From the NCBI GenBank assembly GCA_009193035.1, contig SWDT01000017.1:310001-374000 (forward strand): a DNA stretch of 64,000 nucleotides, in the 5' to 3' direction. The DNA comes from Halicephalobus mephisto. Its lineage: Eukaryota > Nematoda > Chromadorea > Rhabditida > Panagrolaimidae. The number at the start of each line of letters is the position of its first letter. The stretch's first letter is position 1. Shown one piece after another: positions 11,150 through 23,559 of this stretch. Made by a program: the position numbers and the translations under genes. The notes below the pieces were generated by a model, which was given only the letters and a program-made list of their open reading frames with translations, was not told the origin of the DNA and did not search any database.

Positions 11150-11530
11150 AATAGTAATAATGAACAATATATTACATGTACGAAAATGGCTCTAATGTGT
11201 CGGTATATAAATTGAGTACAATGTATTAGTGCATTATGCTCGATATATCGGTGCATAAAATACAATATATATGATATATTAAAGTAATTTTAAAATATTT
11301 ATACGTTATATATCATGCATCATTTTCTGTGTAGTTAACTTTTTAAATCTTTTTCGTGCAAAAAATAGTCATAATATATCGATATATAAACTGGACATAA
11401 TATGTAGCTGCATTATGCTCGATATATCGGTGCATAAAATACAATATATATGATATATCACAGTAATTTTAAAATATTCATATGTAATATACTATATACT
11501 ATATACTATATACAGTATTGTGTATATAAC
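11150..11530. repeat. Palindrome-rich satellite (tatatcggtgcataaaata family), copy set 1
   Basis: Two about 180 bp units start near 11180 and 11360. Both contain ctcgatatatcggtgcataa followed by acaatatatatgatatat and cagtaattttaaaatattca-type text. Related text recurs at 13.2 kb and 54.6 kb. Confidence 0.6.
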
Positions 11531-11579
11531 GAGATTTATTATTATAAAGAAAATTCATGTCTTTGAGAATTGAAGAATC

Positions 11580-13140
11580 TTCTTGCATAACATAATAAGT
11601 TATTTTTTGCCAAATTCGAATCCTAATTACTAAAGATCAAAAGTATGATAATTATCGGGAATTTCCGTGGTTAAAGTTGATATCATTTCCTACATGACAT
11701 TTAACACGAAATCCAAATCGTAGTAGTTCAAGGACAAATTCATAATAATCACCAGAGACGTTCTTAGTAGAAGTTGATATCACTTCCTTTCTGCATAATG
11801 TTTCGCGCGAAATTTGACTCTCATTGATAACATTTTAGATTTATAATAATTGTCAGGAGCTTTTGCAGTAGGAGCGAATCTGACTTTCATCATGAATTGT
11901 GTTTTGTGCGAAATTTGAATCGTCATAGTTAAAGGTTAAAGCTACAGTAATTATTAGAATATTTGAATAAGGGCTGATTTTGTTTTTCTTTTTGGTTGCT
12001 TTTAGGTTAATCTCCATTTTCATTAACAAGATCGAATCCAAAATGATCGTCAAAGACGCTCGTTGTAGGAGAGAATCTGACTTTTATCATGAATTGTGTT
12101 TTGTGCGAAATTTGACTCGTGTTGGTAAAAAAGTAAATTTGTCATAATCACCAGGGGCATTTGTGGTGGGAGTTGGTTTTAGATTCTTTATAGATGGTGT
12201 TTTACGTGAAATATGACTCGCGTTGATAAAAGAACAAACTTAATAATCACCAGAAATTTCCGCAATGGAAGTTGACTTCACTTTCTAGATGATGTTTTAC
12301 GTGAAATTTGACTCATATTGGTTGAAGAACAAAGTCATTATAATCATCAGGAATTTTCGTGGTGGGAGTTAATTTCGTTTTTCTTTTGGATTTCTATGTT
12401 AACTTTTAGTTTTACTAGTAAAAATGATCTTATCCTAGTTGACAGGAACTTTCGTGTTGAAAGTTGATGTCATTTTTCGTAGATTATTTGTTATGTGAAA
12501 TTTAAATTCCACTTACAAGATCCAGTTCATCGTGGTCATCAGGGACTTTTATGTTGAGAGTTAATTTTGTTTTTTAATTATTTTTTAGGTCAATTCGTAC
12601 TCATGCTGATGAAAAAGCATTTATAATGGTCATTAGGGACTTTCGTGTTGAGAATTTATGTCATTTTTACTTTTGATTTAATTTTTGCTTTATTTACAAA
12701 ATCGAATATATTGTAATTTTTAAAACTTTTCGTTATGAGTGTTGATTTTGGTCTTTTTTGAAGTTATTATTTATGTTAATTTCCACTCACATTGACAATA
12801 GATCAAGTACGTTTGAATCTTCAGGAACGTCGAAGTTGATTTTAGTTTCTAAAATTTTTACGGTAATCTCTGTACTTCAGAACGAACTCATGATGGTCAT
12901 CTGAAATTTTCCTTGTTAGAATTAATTTAAATTTTTCAATGATTTTTTTACTGGATTTCACTCGTAGTAGTAAAGATGAATTTATTAGGATTATCAGAAG
13001 CACCCGTGACGAAAGTCGATTTTGTTTATTAAATTGTTTGTAGTAATTTTCATATGTATTATTAAATAACTTAAACTTCTTATGATTGTCACAAATTTCC
13101 GTAACGAGAGTCGATTTCGTTCATCTTTTATATTTTTACA
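11580..13140. repeat. Degenerate tandem array, roughly 90-120 bp period
   Basis: About a dozen diverged units share a phrase such as gtgcgaaatttgactcgtgt, then a run like aataatcaccaggaactttc and a gtgggagttgattttgtttt phrase. No coding potential was seen. Confidence 0.55.
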
Positions 13141-13149
13141 GTAATTTTC

Positions 13150-13700
13150 ATTCATATTAGTAAACGATTGTGTATATAAAAAAAGTACATGATATATGTA
13201 TGGATACATTAAACAACTCTTATATAACAAATACATTATATTCAATGCATCGATACATTAAGTTGATATCGGTACATTGGATGTAATATAGGGATACATT
13301 AAGTTAGTATCGGTACATTGGATGTAATATAGGGATACATTAAACAACTCTTATATATCAGATACATTATGTTCAATGCATCGATATATTAAGTTGGTAT
13401 CGGTGCATTGAACGTAATGTGTGGATACATTAAGTTAGTATCGGTACATTGGATGTAGTATAGGGATACATTAAAACGACTGTTGTATCAGATACATTGA
13501 TATTAGTGTATTGTATATCATGTATCGATATATTAAATACAATGTCAGCGCATTGTATATAATATATAGATACATTAAAACGACTCTGATGTATGAGATA
13601 CATTACATTCAATACGTAGGTGCATTAAGTTGATATCGATGGATTGTATTTACTGTATCAATATATTGGATATCATCTATGTGATACATTAGAGCTGTTT
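13150..13700. repeat. Short-period satellite with gatacatta/cggtacattgg units
   Basis: Units of about 55-65 bp contain gggatacattaa, gttagtatcggtacattgga and tgtaatatag. It belongs to the same sequence family as 11.2 kb and 54.6 kb (tatcgatacatta themes). Confidence 0.6.
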
Positions 13701-14159
13701 TACTGTACTCTTTTTTGTGCACTATTATTGCTAACGAAAACTTTCATCATGGAAATTTACTTTATATTTTGCGCCATCTGGAATCGCTTTGACTTTTCTG
13801 TTCATGCAGAAAATCAGAAAGAATAGTTTACGTGTCTTTTCAAAAATGTAAAAATATAAAATGTAAAAAACGTAAACATGACGTGGGCAAATCTAATCTA
13901 TTTCGTTGATTCTTCTTTTTTGCCTTAGGCGTTCCGAATTTGGTTTTTGTTATTTTTCGGGATTGTCTTTCCAAATGTCCTTATAAACTCGAAGAAGTTT
14001 TCCAAAGTTAAACTAAAAAATAAATAACGTTTTTTTGAAGAAAAACGTCAAATTTCGTTTTTTTCGAAAAACATTTTTGGTTTCGAAGATTTCTGATAAA
14101 TAATTTATTTTTATTTTTAAAGTAAAATATTGGTAGTTTTTATGCATATATTTACCGTA

Positions 14160-14360
14160 ACCTCTATAAGCAATAAAAAAATAAAATTTAATTTTTTTAA
14201 AAATATTCTAAAATTTAATTTTTTTTAAAGTTTTCTAAAATTTAATTTTTTTTAAAGTTTTCTAAAATTTAATTTTTTTTAAAGTATTATAAAATTTAAT
14301 TTTTTTTAAAAATATTCTAAAATTTATTTTTTAAAAATATTATAAAATTTAATTTTTTTA
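14160..14360. repeat. Tandem repeat, about 30 bp unit
   Basis: Six or so copies of tctaaaatttaatttttttt with an aaagtt spacer. Confidence 0.65.
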
Positions 14361-14729
14361 ATTTTTAAAAAAATGATTTTTTGAATCATTTTGGTTAAAA
14401 GTATTTTTTTTCAGAAACCATTGTAAATTTTTTATTTTTTTAATAAAATGGTTTTTCATTGTTTTTATGTAAGTAATTAAATTGAATTTTACTAATTTTG
14501 GTGGTGTAAAAATAAATAAAAAAATGTAATTTTTTCTGGAATTAAAAAAAAGGAATTTATTCATTCAAAAAATTTCGAACGAAAAGTGACTCATTTTTCG
14601 GAGTAATCCAAGATTAACATTTCTGCAATAATGTATTGAAAAATATTCGTTAAAAAAGTCAAAGTTAAAATTTTATAAAAAAAAGATTTTTTCCGTTCAA
14701 GACCATCTGGAGGGATTTTTAAAAATTTC

Positions 14730-15010
14730 TGATTAAAATTAAATAATTTTAAAATTTAAAAAATTAAGTAATTTTAAATTTAAAAAATTAAGTAATTTTA
14801 AAATTTTAAAAATTAAATAATTTTAAATTTTTAAAAATTAAATAATTTTAAAATTTTAAAAATTAAGTAATTTTAAATTTTTAAAAATTAAATAATTTTA
14901 AAATTTAAAAAATTAAGTAATTTTAAATTTTTCAAAATTAAATAATTTTAGATTTTTCAAAATTAAATAATTTTAAAATTTTGATTAAAATTAAATAATT
15001 TCTGATTTTT
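14730..15010. repeat. Tandem repeat, about 24 bp unit
   Basis: About ten copies of aattaaataattttaaattt with small variations. Confidence 0.65.
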
Positions 15011-15229
15011 CAATAATTATAAAAATATTAAAATAAATTTTTAATAAAAAGTATAATAAAGAAATTCCTCCAGGTGGTTCCGAATAAAAAATAGAACCTT
15101 TTCTGATATAATCCAAATCTGGTATTTCCGCAATAGTGGATTATATAATATTTATTAAAAATATCAATTTTATATTTTTATAAAAAAAAAAGCAAATTTT
15201 TCGTTCAGGATCATTTAGACAAATTTGGG

Positions 15230-15840
15230 ATTTTCGAATTGTAATATTTCTGTTCTGAGCATTTATTTTCTGATTTTAGAATTGGAAATCTATAAAAAGT
15301 ACCTAAATACTGTAATAAAACTCAGATCCTGAATCTAAAACTAAAATTAGAAGTCGACCTTCAGAATCCATGATTCTGGATTATAAAACGCATATATCAG
15401 AGATTTTTGTCACATGTATTTATTTTCTGATTTTAGAATTGGAAGTCTATAAAAAGTACCTAAATACTGTAATAAAACTCAGATCCTGAATCTAAAACTA
15501 AAATCAAAAGTCGAAATTCAGAATCCATGATCCTGAATTATATAACACATCAGAGATTTTTGTCACGTGTATTTATTTATTTTCTGATTCTAGAATTGGA
15601 ACTCTATAAAAAGTACTTAAATACAGTAGTAAAAATCATAGATTCTGAATCTAAAACCAAAATTAGAAGTCAACCTTCAGAATCCCGAATTCTGAAGACT
15701 AAACTCAATTTTGATTTCGAAATTTCTTAAATATCTTTAAAATTGAACAAAAACCATTTAAAATAAAATAATAAAACTCATAGATTCTGAATCTGAAGTC
15801 AGAATCAGAATTCAACTTTCAGAATCCAAGATTTTTAAAA
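15230..15840. repeat. About 170 bp tandem repeat, family shared with 51.5 kb
   Basis: Three to four units each contain ctgattttagaattggaa, aaaaagtacctaaatactgt, cctgaatctaaaactaaaat and a ccttcagaatccatgattct phrase. A related set lies at about 51.55-52.1 kb. Confidence 0.65.
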
Positions 15841-16379
15841 TATCTGAAATTTTATATCAAAGTTATTTAAAAATAGAAATTTATTTAAAATAGTTTTAAA
15901 TATTATATAAAAGATATAAAATTTTTTAAAATAATTTTTAACTTTAAAATTAAAATTGTAAAAATTGGAACAAAAATGTCGGATTACGAAATTTTCGTTT
16001 TTTGCCAATCTTCAACGAAAAAAATATTTTTAAATAAAATAATCAAAATTTAATATTTTATGTATTTTTGAAATTTTATAAATTTTTTATTCAAATTTGA
16101 CATCAAAGATCTTTAAGGATTTCCAGAAGCCAATTTTTAAAAATATTAAATATTTAGGTTTCTTAATTTTGGAAAATTATTTTTTTTTGTTTTTGGAATT
16201 TCTCAATTATTTCGATACTTTTTTCTTCGAAAAAATTAATTTTTTTGAAGTAGGCTGTAAAGTTTGAAAATGAAATTAGCCTCTTCGTGACCATCCAAAC
16301 CCTGAGGCAAAACTCGTATATTCTTTGTGGCCAGACATTTTGGTTATTTGGAATTTTATGGAAGTTTCTGGGATGTTGC

Positions 16380-16830
16380 AGAATATAATGAAAGATTTTA
16401 GAAATTAAGAATCCAGTGAACAATTCTGGGATTTTCTAAAATCAAAAAAATAGGATATTCCAAAACATTCTAAAAATTTCCATTTTGATTATTTCGCTAA
16501 AAAACTTAATTTTTAATTTTTATATTTTTAAATTAGAATTCTACGAAATTTTAAGATTTCAGAAACCAGTGAACAATTCTGGGACTTTCTAAAATCAAAA
16601 AAATAGGATATTCCAAAACGTTCTAAAAATTTCCATTTTGATTATTTCGCTAAAAAACTTAATTTTTAATTTTTATATTTTTTAAATTAGAATTCTACGA
16701 AATTTTAAGATTTCATAATCTAATAAACAATTCTGGGACTTTCTAAAATCAAAAAAGTCTAAAAATTTCCATTGTGATTATTTCGTTAAAAAAACTTAAT
16801 TTTTAATTTTTATATTTTTTTAAATTAGAA
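16380..16830. repeat. About 180 bp tandem repeat, three units
   Basis: Units near 16410, 16565 and 16710 share gtgaacaattctgggacttt, aggatattccaaaacgttct and ccattttgattatttcgcta. The first two are nearly identical, and the third has lost an internal block. Confidence 0.7.
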
Positions 16831-17489
16831 TTTTACAGAAGTTTCAAAATTCTTTAAAATCTATTGATAATTCTAAAATTTTTAAGAAGTTCGTAAAAGT
16901 TTCTAAAACATTAAATTCCAACAGAAGATACTAGAATCATTTAAAATCAAAGATTCTAGAAAGTTTGAAAAGTTCTGAAATTTCGTGTCAAAACAATTTC
17001 ACAAAAATTTCCACTTTGATTTTTATCATAATAGGATTTTAAATATCATATATGAACCCAAGAATTTTAAAATTTTATAAAATATTCTGAAAATTTGTTT
17101 TGCGAAATTTCGTAAAAAAGTATATTTTTAATTTCTATAATAGCATGATTTCTTAAATTAGAATGTAATTTCTCTAATCTAATAGATCCGCATTGTAGTT
17201 GTACGAAATTAGAATTTCGAAAATATCTATTTTTAGTAAGATTAAATTTTGATCTGTGGGTTAATTTATTATTTAAGTCCAAATGGTCTTGGGATGGACC
17301 ATAGACCACTGTACCCTTGTAGTAATCCAGCAGCTGGTCGGATAAATTAATTATGATATAACCTGAGGTCGCAGATCTTGTTCTTACTCTTACCGCGCCA
17401 GATATGGTAAAATTTAATTAACTGAATAGTAATCACGTTAATTCTAGAAAAATAAGTTAAGGATATTCACTGTGAAAGTAGTACTTTTC

Positions 17490-17662
17490 TATACTTAAAA
17501 CGAAGCGTAACTTTTGGTGCAGTAACAAATACAAATCGTCACTATTAAGTTATATTTTTCGTCACAAATGCGAAATATTCATGACAAATGTGACAATTGT
17601 TATATTTTGTTACATTTCACAATTGTTACGGGGCCAAAAGTTACGCTTTTTTGTGTAGTTAG
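17490..17662. mobile_element. MITE-like element, copy 1 (gcgtaacttttgg termini)
   Basis: The left end carries gaagcgtaacttttggtgca and the right end its inverse, ggccaaaagttacgcttttt, around a short A+T-rich core that also has an inner inversion (gtgacaattgttatat / ttcacaattgttacgg). A second, diverged copy lies at 60838-61002. It contains no coding sequence. Confidence 0.6.
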
Positions 17663-17867
17663 TGGTTTGTTCGGAAGGTGAATATCAAATAGTTATCTTA
17701 ATGAGAATGGTGTTCGATTTATTTTTCGATTACAAGGTTGGTTATTAGTTGATTATGCACGATTTGCTACGGAATTAGTGTTTTTTTTATTCAGAAATTT
17801 ATTAGATCTTCTTTTTCGAAAAATAGTTAAACAATGGTCCTTGTTAAGATAGAAAATAGAAGTATAA

Positions 17868-18080
17868 TAATAATCTTTACTCAAGCAATATGACGCAGCT
17901 ACAATTTATATATTCCTTCCTACACAATACAATCGAGAGTCTCACTCATGCCCTACAGTATCCCACAGTTCCTCATACTCAAGCTATTGCTTCAGGTCCT
18001 CTCCTTCTAGTCTGGTTTTCTGTCCCAACAGTCCTGAAGCGATTGGTACTTGAATCAGTCCTCAACTATAAGGTCCGCTC
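17868..18080 (+). repeat. Dispersed repeat (cctacagtatccca family), copy 1
   Basis: Contains ctcatgccctacagtatccc followed by ctcaagctattgcttcaggt. It matches, in inverse orientation, the three units at 34.45-35.02 kb and, in the same orientation, the copy at about 57.74-57.90 kb. The element looks about 200 bp long, including a conserved taatctttact...aata lead-in. Confidence 0.65.
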
Positions 18081-21000
18081 ATAATCCTTTTTGTATGATT
18101 TGGGTCAGGACCAATGTCTTCTTTTTCAACAATTTCTGACTTCCGTTTTCGTATAATTAATTTCAACCAATGGTCCTGAACCTACTGATACTTGGTTCAT
18201 TCTTCAACAATGAACTTGGTTAATAATCCTTTTAGTATCATTTGCTTCAGGACCAACACTCTCTTGTTTGACTATTCCTTTAGTTTCCATTCTTTGAAGA
18301 CGAATTCCACATACCAGTTCTGACACGAATGATGTGTAATTATTCTTCAAATTTGAATTTACTTCATAATTCGCTACAGGAATAACTGTAAACTTCGTAA
18401 TCAAAAAATGAATCATGTATTTTTCGCTTTGGGACCAAAGTTAAATTACTTATTTTATATTTTAAAAAGTTATTAACGAAGCTCGTGGGACCTCCACGTG
18501 GAACTCAATCTTAGGGAATTAAAATCAAACAAACCGTCGAATGAAATAACGTTGGTTCCACCTCGAACAAAGTATGATTCATTCTTTACTGATATGCTTT
18601 AGTTATTAGTTTTATGAAGAATTATTAATGATGTTTGCAGTTGAAAAATGAATCATGTATCGTCCACGTCAAGACCACAATATAGAAGCTTTTCTTTGGG
18701 AAATGAAAAGTAAATAAATCTCCGAATAAAACGAAGTAGATCTCGTCATGGTAAATTTTTAATTCATTTTTAATCACGAGGTTTAATATTGGTCCTGTAA
18801 CGAATTATTAGTTAAGTTTATCATCGAAAGATAAGTCGCATTTTTTTCTGTGAAATTTTTATGATTTTTATTTTCGGAGGATGAAAAACAGAAATCTCCG
18901 AAAAAGTTGATTTTACAACGAACAATTTTCGGCTTGTTTTCAATCATGACCTTCATGATTGGTTCTTTACTGAATTATTAACAATTTATGGCCAAAAATA
19001 TATCTCATATTTTTCGTTGTAGGACCTTTATTCGAAGAATTGAAAAAGTAGACTGGAAAAACTAAAGTGAAGAAATCAGTCCCGGAACGAAAGATATTCC
19101 ATCATGTTTCTAAAAACGGACTTAGTATTCATTTGGTTCTTTTTAAAGTTGTGTTTTAAACTTGCTTGAATTTTCTCTGGGGGTGTTTGTTTTCAAAAGA
19201 AGATTTAACCTTGTAGAAGACAACATTCTTCTGCAAAGTATCTCTAGAGAATTGTCATAGGAAACATTGCGTAGTTGAATGATGGCGTCGATGATATTTG
19301 GAATTTACAGTAAATTTACAAAGTACTATTTTTGAAGAAAATAAACTTCCTGTTGTGTGGGTTATTTTGAATCGAGAAATTTCCAGGTGAAAATTAGAAG
19401 TAAATCTGTATGAAGATGGTGACGAAATTTTTCAGTTTTTGATAAATTGATAAATTTTAGAAGTTATTCATAATTTTTTATTTTTTCCGCTTAACGGCAG
19501 AAATGCAATTTTTTGAATGGACGAACTTTTATTTTTAAACAAATTTATGTTTGAATAAATTTGAAAAATTATTCAATTTTTTTATTATTAAAATTTCGCA
19601 GAATATAGTGGAAACTTTGAAGTAATTTTTGGAATCTGGAATTTTGAAATTTGTAGAAAATTCCGGAAATTCATGACGAGATAATTTTGCAAGAATATTT
19701 ATAATTTTTATGTTGTTATAAATAGGCAAAATGCCACGGAAGATTCTAGAATCTTCCAGAATCCAAAAAATTTTGGAATTCAATTAAAGGTTCTAGAATC
19801 TTCCAGAATCCAAAAGATTCTGAATTCTCTAAAACTTTTATAAAAACTCAAAGTTCTTTGAAGATTTTTATAATATTCCAAAATTTTTCACAAATCTTCG
19901 AAATTTTAGAATCTTCTAAAATCGATCAGGAGATTATGAGCACTTTGGAAATTGTGAGGATTGTTTCCGAATTTTTTAGGATTTCTTAAAAATTCACAGA
20001 CCATTCTGGAATTTATGGAATATTTTTAAAATTACCTAAAACCGAATGCTCTAGAACATGTTGGAAATTCTTGTCGAGGATATTTCTTAACAATTTTCAT
20101 TTTTAATTTCTACAATAATCTGATTTCGGAAAGTTCATGTGAGACTATTTATTAAAAAATTTCTAATTTATTTTTTTTATTTTATATAATTTGTTAAAAT
20201 TCTGATTTCTGTCTAATCGTATCTTTTATAATAAGATTTATATTCTTCTCCGTTGTGAAATCTAATAGTAAATTTGTTTCAAATTTCGACCTTTAGTTAG
20301 CCAGATCGCCCACCCATCAGAATCGAAATTTTCAGAATTTCATTGGAGCAAGTCCATTCTGAAATGCCAGTGCAAATGACGTTTTTAGGCTAATTTTCTC
20401 ATTTTATCAAAAACCGCCCCTTGTCTATTTTCGTAAATCAATTTTTGCCGCCTTTCGTGTCTTGGGAATATTGCTTTTCAATGAACAAAGTTAATTTTTG
20501 CAATTTGTTCAAATAGAGTTCCGTATATTCTCCAACATCGTCTAAAATCTAAAGTTTTGAGAAATTCTGAAATTTTCTAGATTTTGAATATTTTAAAATT
20601 TCGTGGAAAATTAAAAATTTTATAAACTCTTCTACAGTATTACTGAAGCTTCTGAAGTCTTAGAATTTCTTAGAAATTTTGGAACATTTTAGAATTTTAT
20701 AAATTTTTGAATATTTTAAAATTTCGTAAAAAATAAAAAATTTTATAAACCCTTCTACAGTATCATTAAAGCTTCTGAAATCTTAGAATTGTTTTAAAAT
20801 TTTTGGAACATTTTAGAATTTTATAAAAGTTTTCAAACTTTCTAAAATTCCTTGAAATTTTCCAAAATTCCACTAGAACTTCTAAAATTAAAATTTTTCT
20901 AAAATCTTCCAGAATCCAGATTCTGAAACCTTTAAGAACCTCAGAAGTTTTTAATTTTCTGTAGATGATTTCCAGAATCCACGAAACTTGAATTTTTAAA
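18081..21000. other. Gene-free A+T-rich DNA with degenerate repeats
   Basis: 18.1-19.1 kb holds diverged copies of phrases such as gaacttggttaataatcctt and caggaccaac. 19.5-21.0 kb is built from gaattctagaatcttccaga-type text. I see no supported gene. Confidence 0.45.
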
Positions 21001-21490
21001 AATGTGTAATTTTTTGGAAAATTTCGTGTTGAAACAATTTTGTAAAAAATTTTAATTTTTAATTTTTTAAGAATGTGTAATTTTTTAGAAAATTTCGTGT
21101 TGAAACAATTTTGTAAAAATTTTAATTTTTAATTTTTTAAGAATGTGTAATTTTTTGGAAAATTTCGTGTTGAAACAATTTTGTAAAAATTTTAATTTTT
21201 AATTTTTTAAGAATGTGTAATTTTTTGGAAAATTTCGTGTTGAAACAATTTTGTAAGAATTTTAATTTTTAATTTTTTAAGAATGTGTAATTTTTTGGAA
21301 AATTTCGTGTTGAAACAATTTTGTAAAAAATTTTAATTTTTAATTTTTTAAGAATGTGTAATTTTTTGGAAAATTTCGTGTTGAAACAATTTTGTAAGAA
21401 TTTTAATTTTTAATTTTTTAAGAATGTGTAATTTTTTGGAAAATTTCGTGTTGAAACAATTTTGTAAAAATTTTAATTTTTAATTTTTAA
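21000..21490 (+). repeat. Seven-copy, about 70 bp tandem array abutting a start codon
   Basis: Seven near-identical units contain aagaatgtgtaatttttt, ggaaaatttcgtgttgaaac and aattttgtaaaaattttaat. The last unit runs into ttttttaagaATG, where the ATG is the predicted start of the next gene. Each unit itself contains an ATG followed by a 19-codon ORF. Confidence 0.8.
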
Positions 21491-21500
21491 TTTTTTAAGA

Positions 21501-23302
21501 ATGTTCTCGAGGACACATTTTTTCCTTCTTACGATAGCGGTGACGACAGCATACGGATTTTACATAATTACTACAGAAGAGGATCCCGTGTTGAGGTACC
21601 CTGTGAGTAAATTACTGTAATTAAAATTTAAATTACAATATTTATTTTAGGATATGGAACTTTTTGATGGACCTTCTGAAGGAGATTTCGACGAAAATGG
21701 ATTTGTTCCCAAGTTTTCTCCTCCCCAATCTCTGACGGTCCTGGATGAAGACGATTTGGATTATCTCGACCGGATCAACAGGCTACAGAGGGCCCTGAAG
21801 GTCAAGAGGAGTATCATCGACCAAGCCAACGCCTACAGCCAGAACATCCAGCCCACGGATCTCGACGGGTAAATTTCAGTTAATTTAAAAATTCAAAAAA
21901 AAAAATAAAAAATAGTGTTGTAGCATTAGAACTAAAGCACAAAATACCAGGATTATTTATATATTAGGTTTTTTATACAGAAAATAAAACTTAAAGCAGT
22001 TACAAAGTTGCCTGAAAATTTTCGTGCTAAGAATCCGTTTTTTCATAACTTTTTAAACATTTATAAATTTGTTTAAAGTAATTTAATTTTTATTCTCTAT
22101 CAATATCAAGTTTCTTGTTATATAAAAAATACCAAAAAAATAAAACTTAAAGCGGTTACAAAGTTGCTTAAAAATTTTCGTGCTAAGAATCTACTTTTTC
22201 ATAACTTTTTAAACATTTATAAACTTGTTTAAAGTAATTTAATTTTTATTCTTTATCAATATCAAGTTTCTTGTTATAAAAAATACTAAAAAAATAAAAC
22301 TTGAAGCGATTACAAAATTGCCTAAAAATATTCGTGTTAAGAATCTGCTCTTTTATGACTTTTTAAACATTCATAAAATTAAAGTAATTTAATTTTCTTC
22401 TTTTATTAATATCGAAAATCTTTCTTTACATAAAAAATAAAACGTGGAGCGGCTACCGAATCTCTCAGGAACTTTCGTGCTAAGAATCCGTTTTTTCATA
22501 ATTTTTTAAGCATTTTTAAAATTAATTAAAATTATTTAATTTTTTTCTTTTATCAACTTGATAAATATATTATAAAAAATAAAAATATTTTAATATAAAA
22601 AAATAAATCAATTTAATAATAAAAAATGATTTATATTTTTTAAACATTTTTCGAAAAAGTTTTTAAAATTAATTTAATTTTCTAAAATATAATTTAATTT
22701 TTAAAAATATTTTCTAAAAATTTTTTAAAATTTATTTAAAAAATTTGATTTTTCTAAAAATTGTTTAAAATTTATTTAATTTTTACGTCACAAATTACAT
22801 CATTTTTTTTTTGAAAATTGTGTTATTTTTTAGAAATAAGTTAATTTTTTTTAAATCTTATTTTTTGAATAAATATTTTTTTAAAAAGCTTTATTTATTA
22901 AGAAATATATTTTTAAAATAATTTTTTTAATATTTTATTTTTCAATAGTTTTTTTAAATTTTATTTTTTTAAATATTTTATTTTCTAATTATTTTTTTTT
23001 GATTTTATTTTTTTAAATATTTTATTTTATAATTATTTTTTTTAATTTTATTTTTTTAAATATTTTATTTTTTAATAATTATTTTTTTTAAATATTTTAT
23101 TTTTTTAATAATTATTTTTTTAAATATTTTATTTTTTAATAATTATTTTTTTTAAATATTTTATTTTTTTAATAATTATTTTTTCAGAATGAAACTTGTC
23201 CGAGCCCCGATCATTGAGGTCTACGAAGATGACGAAGTTGTCCCAAAAAAAGTGACCAAACGCGACGGTCCTGCTCCGTTCTCTTACATTGTTTTTGAGT
23301 AA
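21501..23302 (+). CDS. Small secreted acidic protein of unknown function
   Basis: Three exons join in frame: 21501-21602, 21651-21868 and 23188-23302 (introns 48 bp and 1319 bp), giving 144 aa. The N-terminus is a signal peptide (MFSRTHFFLLTIAVTTAYG). The middle exon is acidic and then helical (LDRINRLQRALKVKRS), with good codon bias (gcc, ctg, aag, atc), which marks it as real coding DNA. The last exon reads RAPIIEVYEDDEVVPKK and VTKRDGPAPFSYIVFE. There are no Cys after the signal peptide. The KR pair could be a proprotein cleavage site, leaving a C-terminal peptide. I recognise no family. The stop overlaps a possible donor (ga|gtaact at 23299), so the C-terminus may be spliced further; see the segment at 23388-23539. 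Confidence 0.7.
21960..22560. repeat. Four-copy, about 150 bp tandem repeat inside the second intron
   Basis: Units near 21985, 22140, 22300 and 22440 share aaataaaacttaaagcagtt, tttcgtgctaagaatccgtt and ttttcataactttttaaaca. The rest of the intron to 23180 is T/A homopolymer-like. Confidence 0.7.
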
Positions 23303-23387
23303 CTTACTGTAGTTTTTTATTTCCATGATATTTGCTAAAAATGAACTTTTTTATTTGTCTGACTTAAAACAATTGTTCTTGCCTCAG

Positions 23388-23539
23388 GCACTTTCCCTTT
23401 CGAAATCTTTAAGATCGTCAACAATGGGATTTTCGAAAAAAAGATTCTTCTGGAACGTTTTTTGGATATCCGGAATCCGGCGGAGATGCAGAAGACAAAT
23501 GAGTCATTAACAGGATTTTCTTTTTTTGACATCCTGTAA
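23388..23539 (+). other. Possible alternative or orphan 3' exon
   Basis: After a good CCTCAG acceptor (ending 23387) one frame is open for 50 codons to TAA 23537-23539. It gives a protein-like sequence (GTFPFEIFKIVNNGIFEKK...), in a segment less A+T-rich than its surroundings. It needs a phase-1 donor, and the only one in the preceding exon is weak (g|gtcctg after KRD). Other frames are open too, so this may be chance. Confidence 0.3.
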
Positions 23540-23559
23540 ATCTTTCTTTACAGTAGTGC

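Noticed and set aside
21000..21490. CRISPR-like regular array
   Set aside because: There are no variable spacers; whole units are repeated head to tail, and the sequence is eukaryotic.
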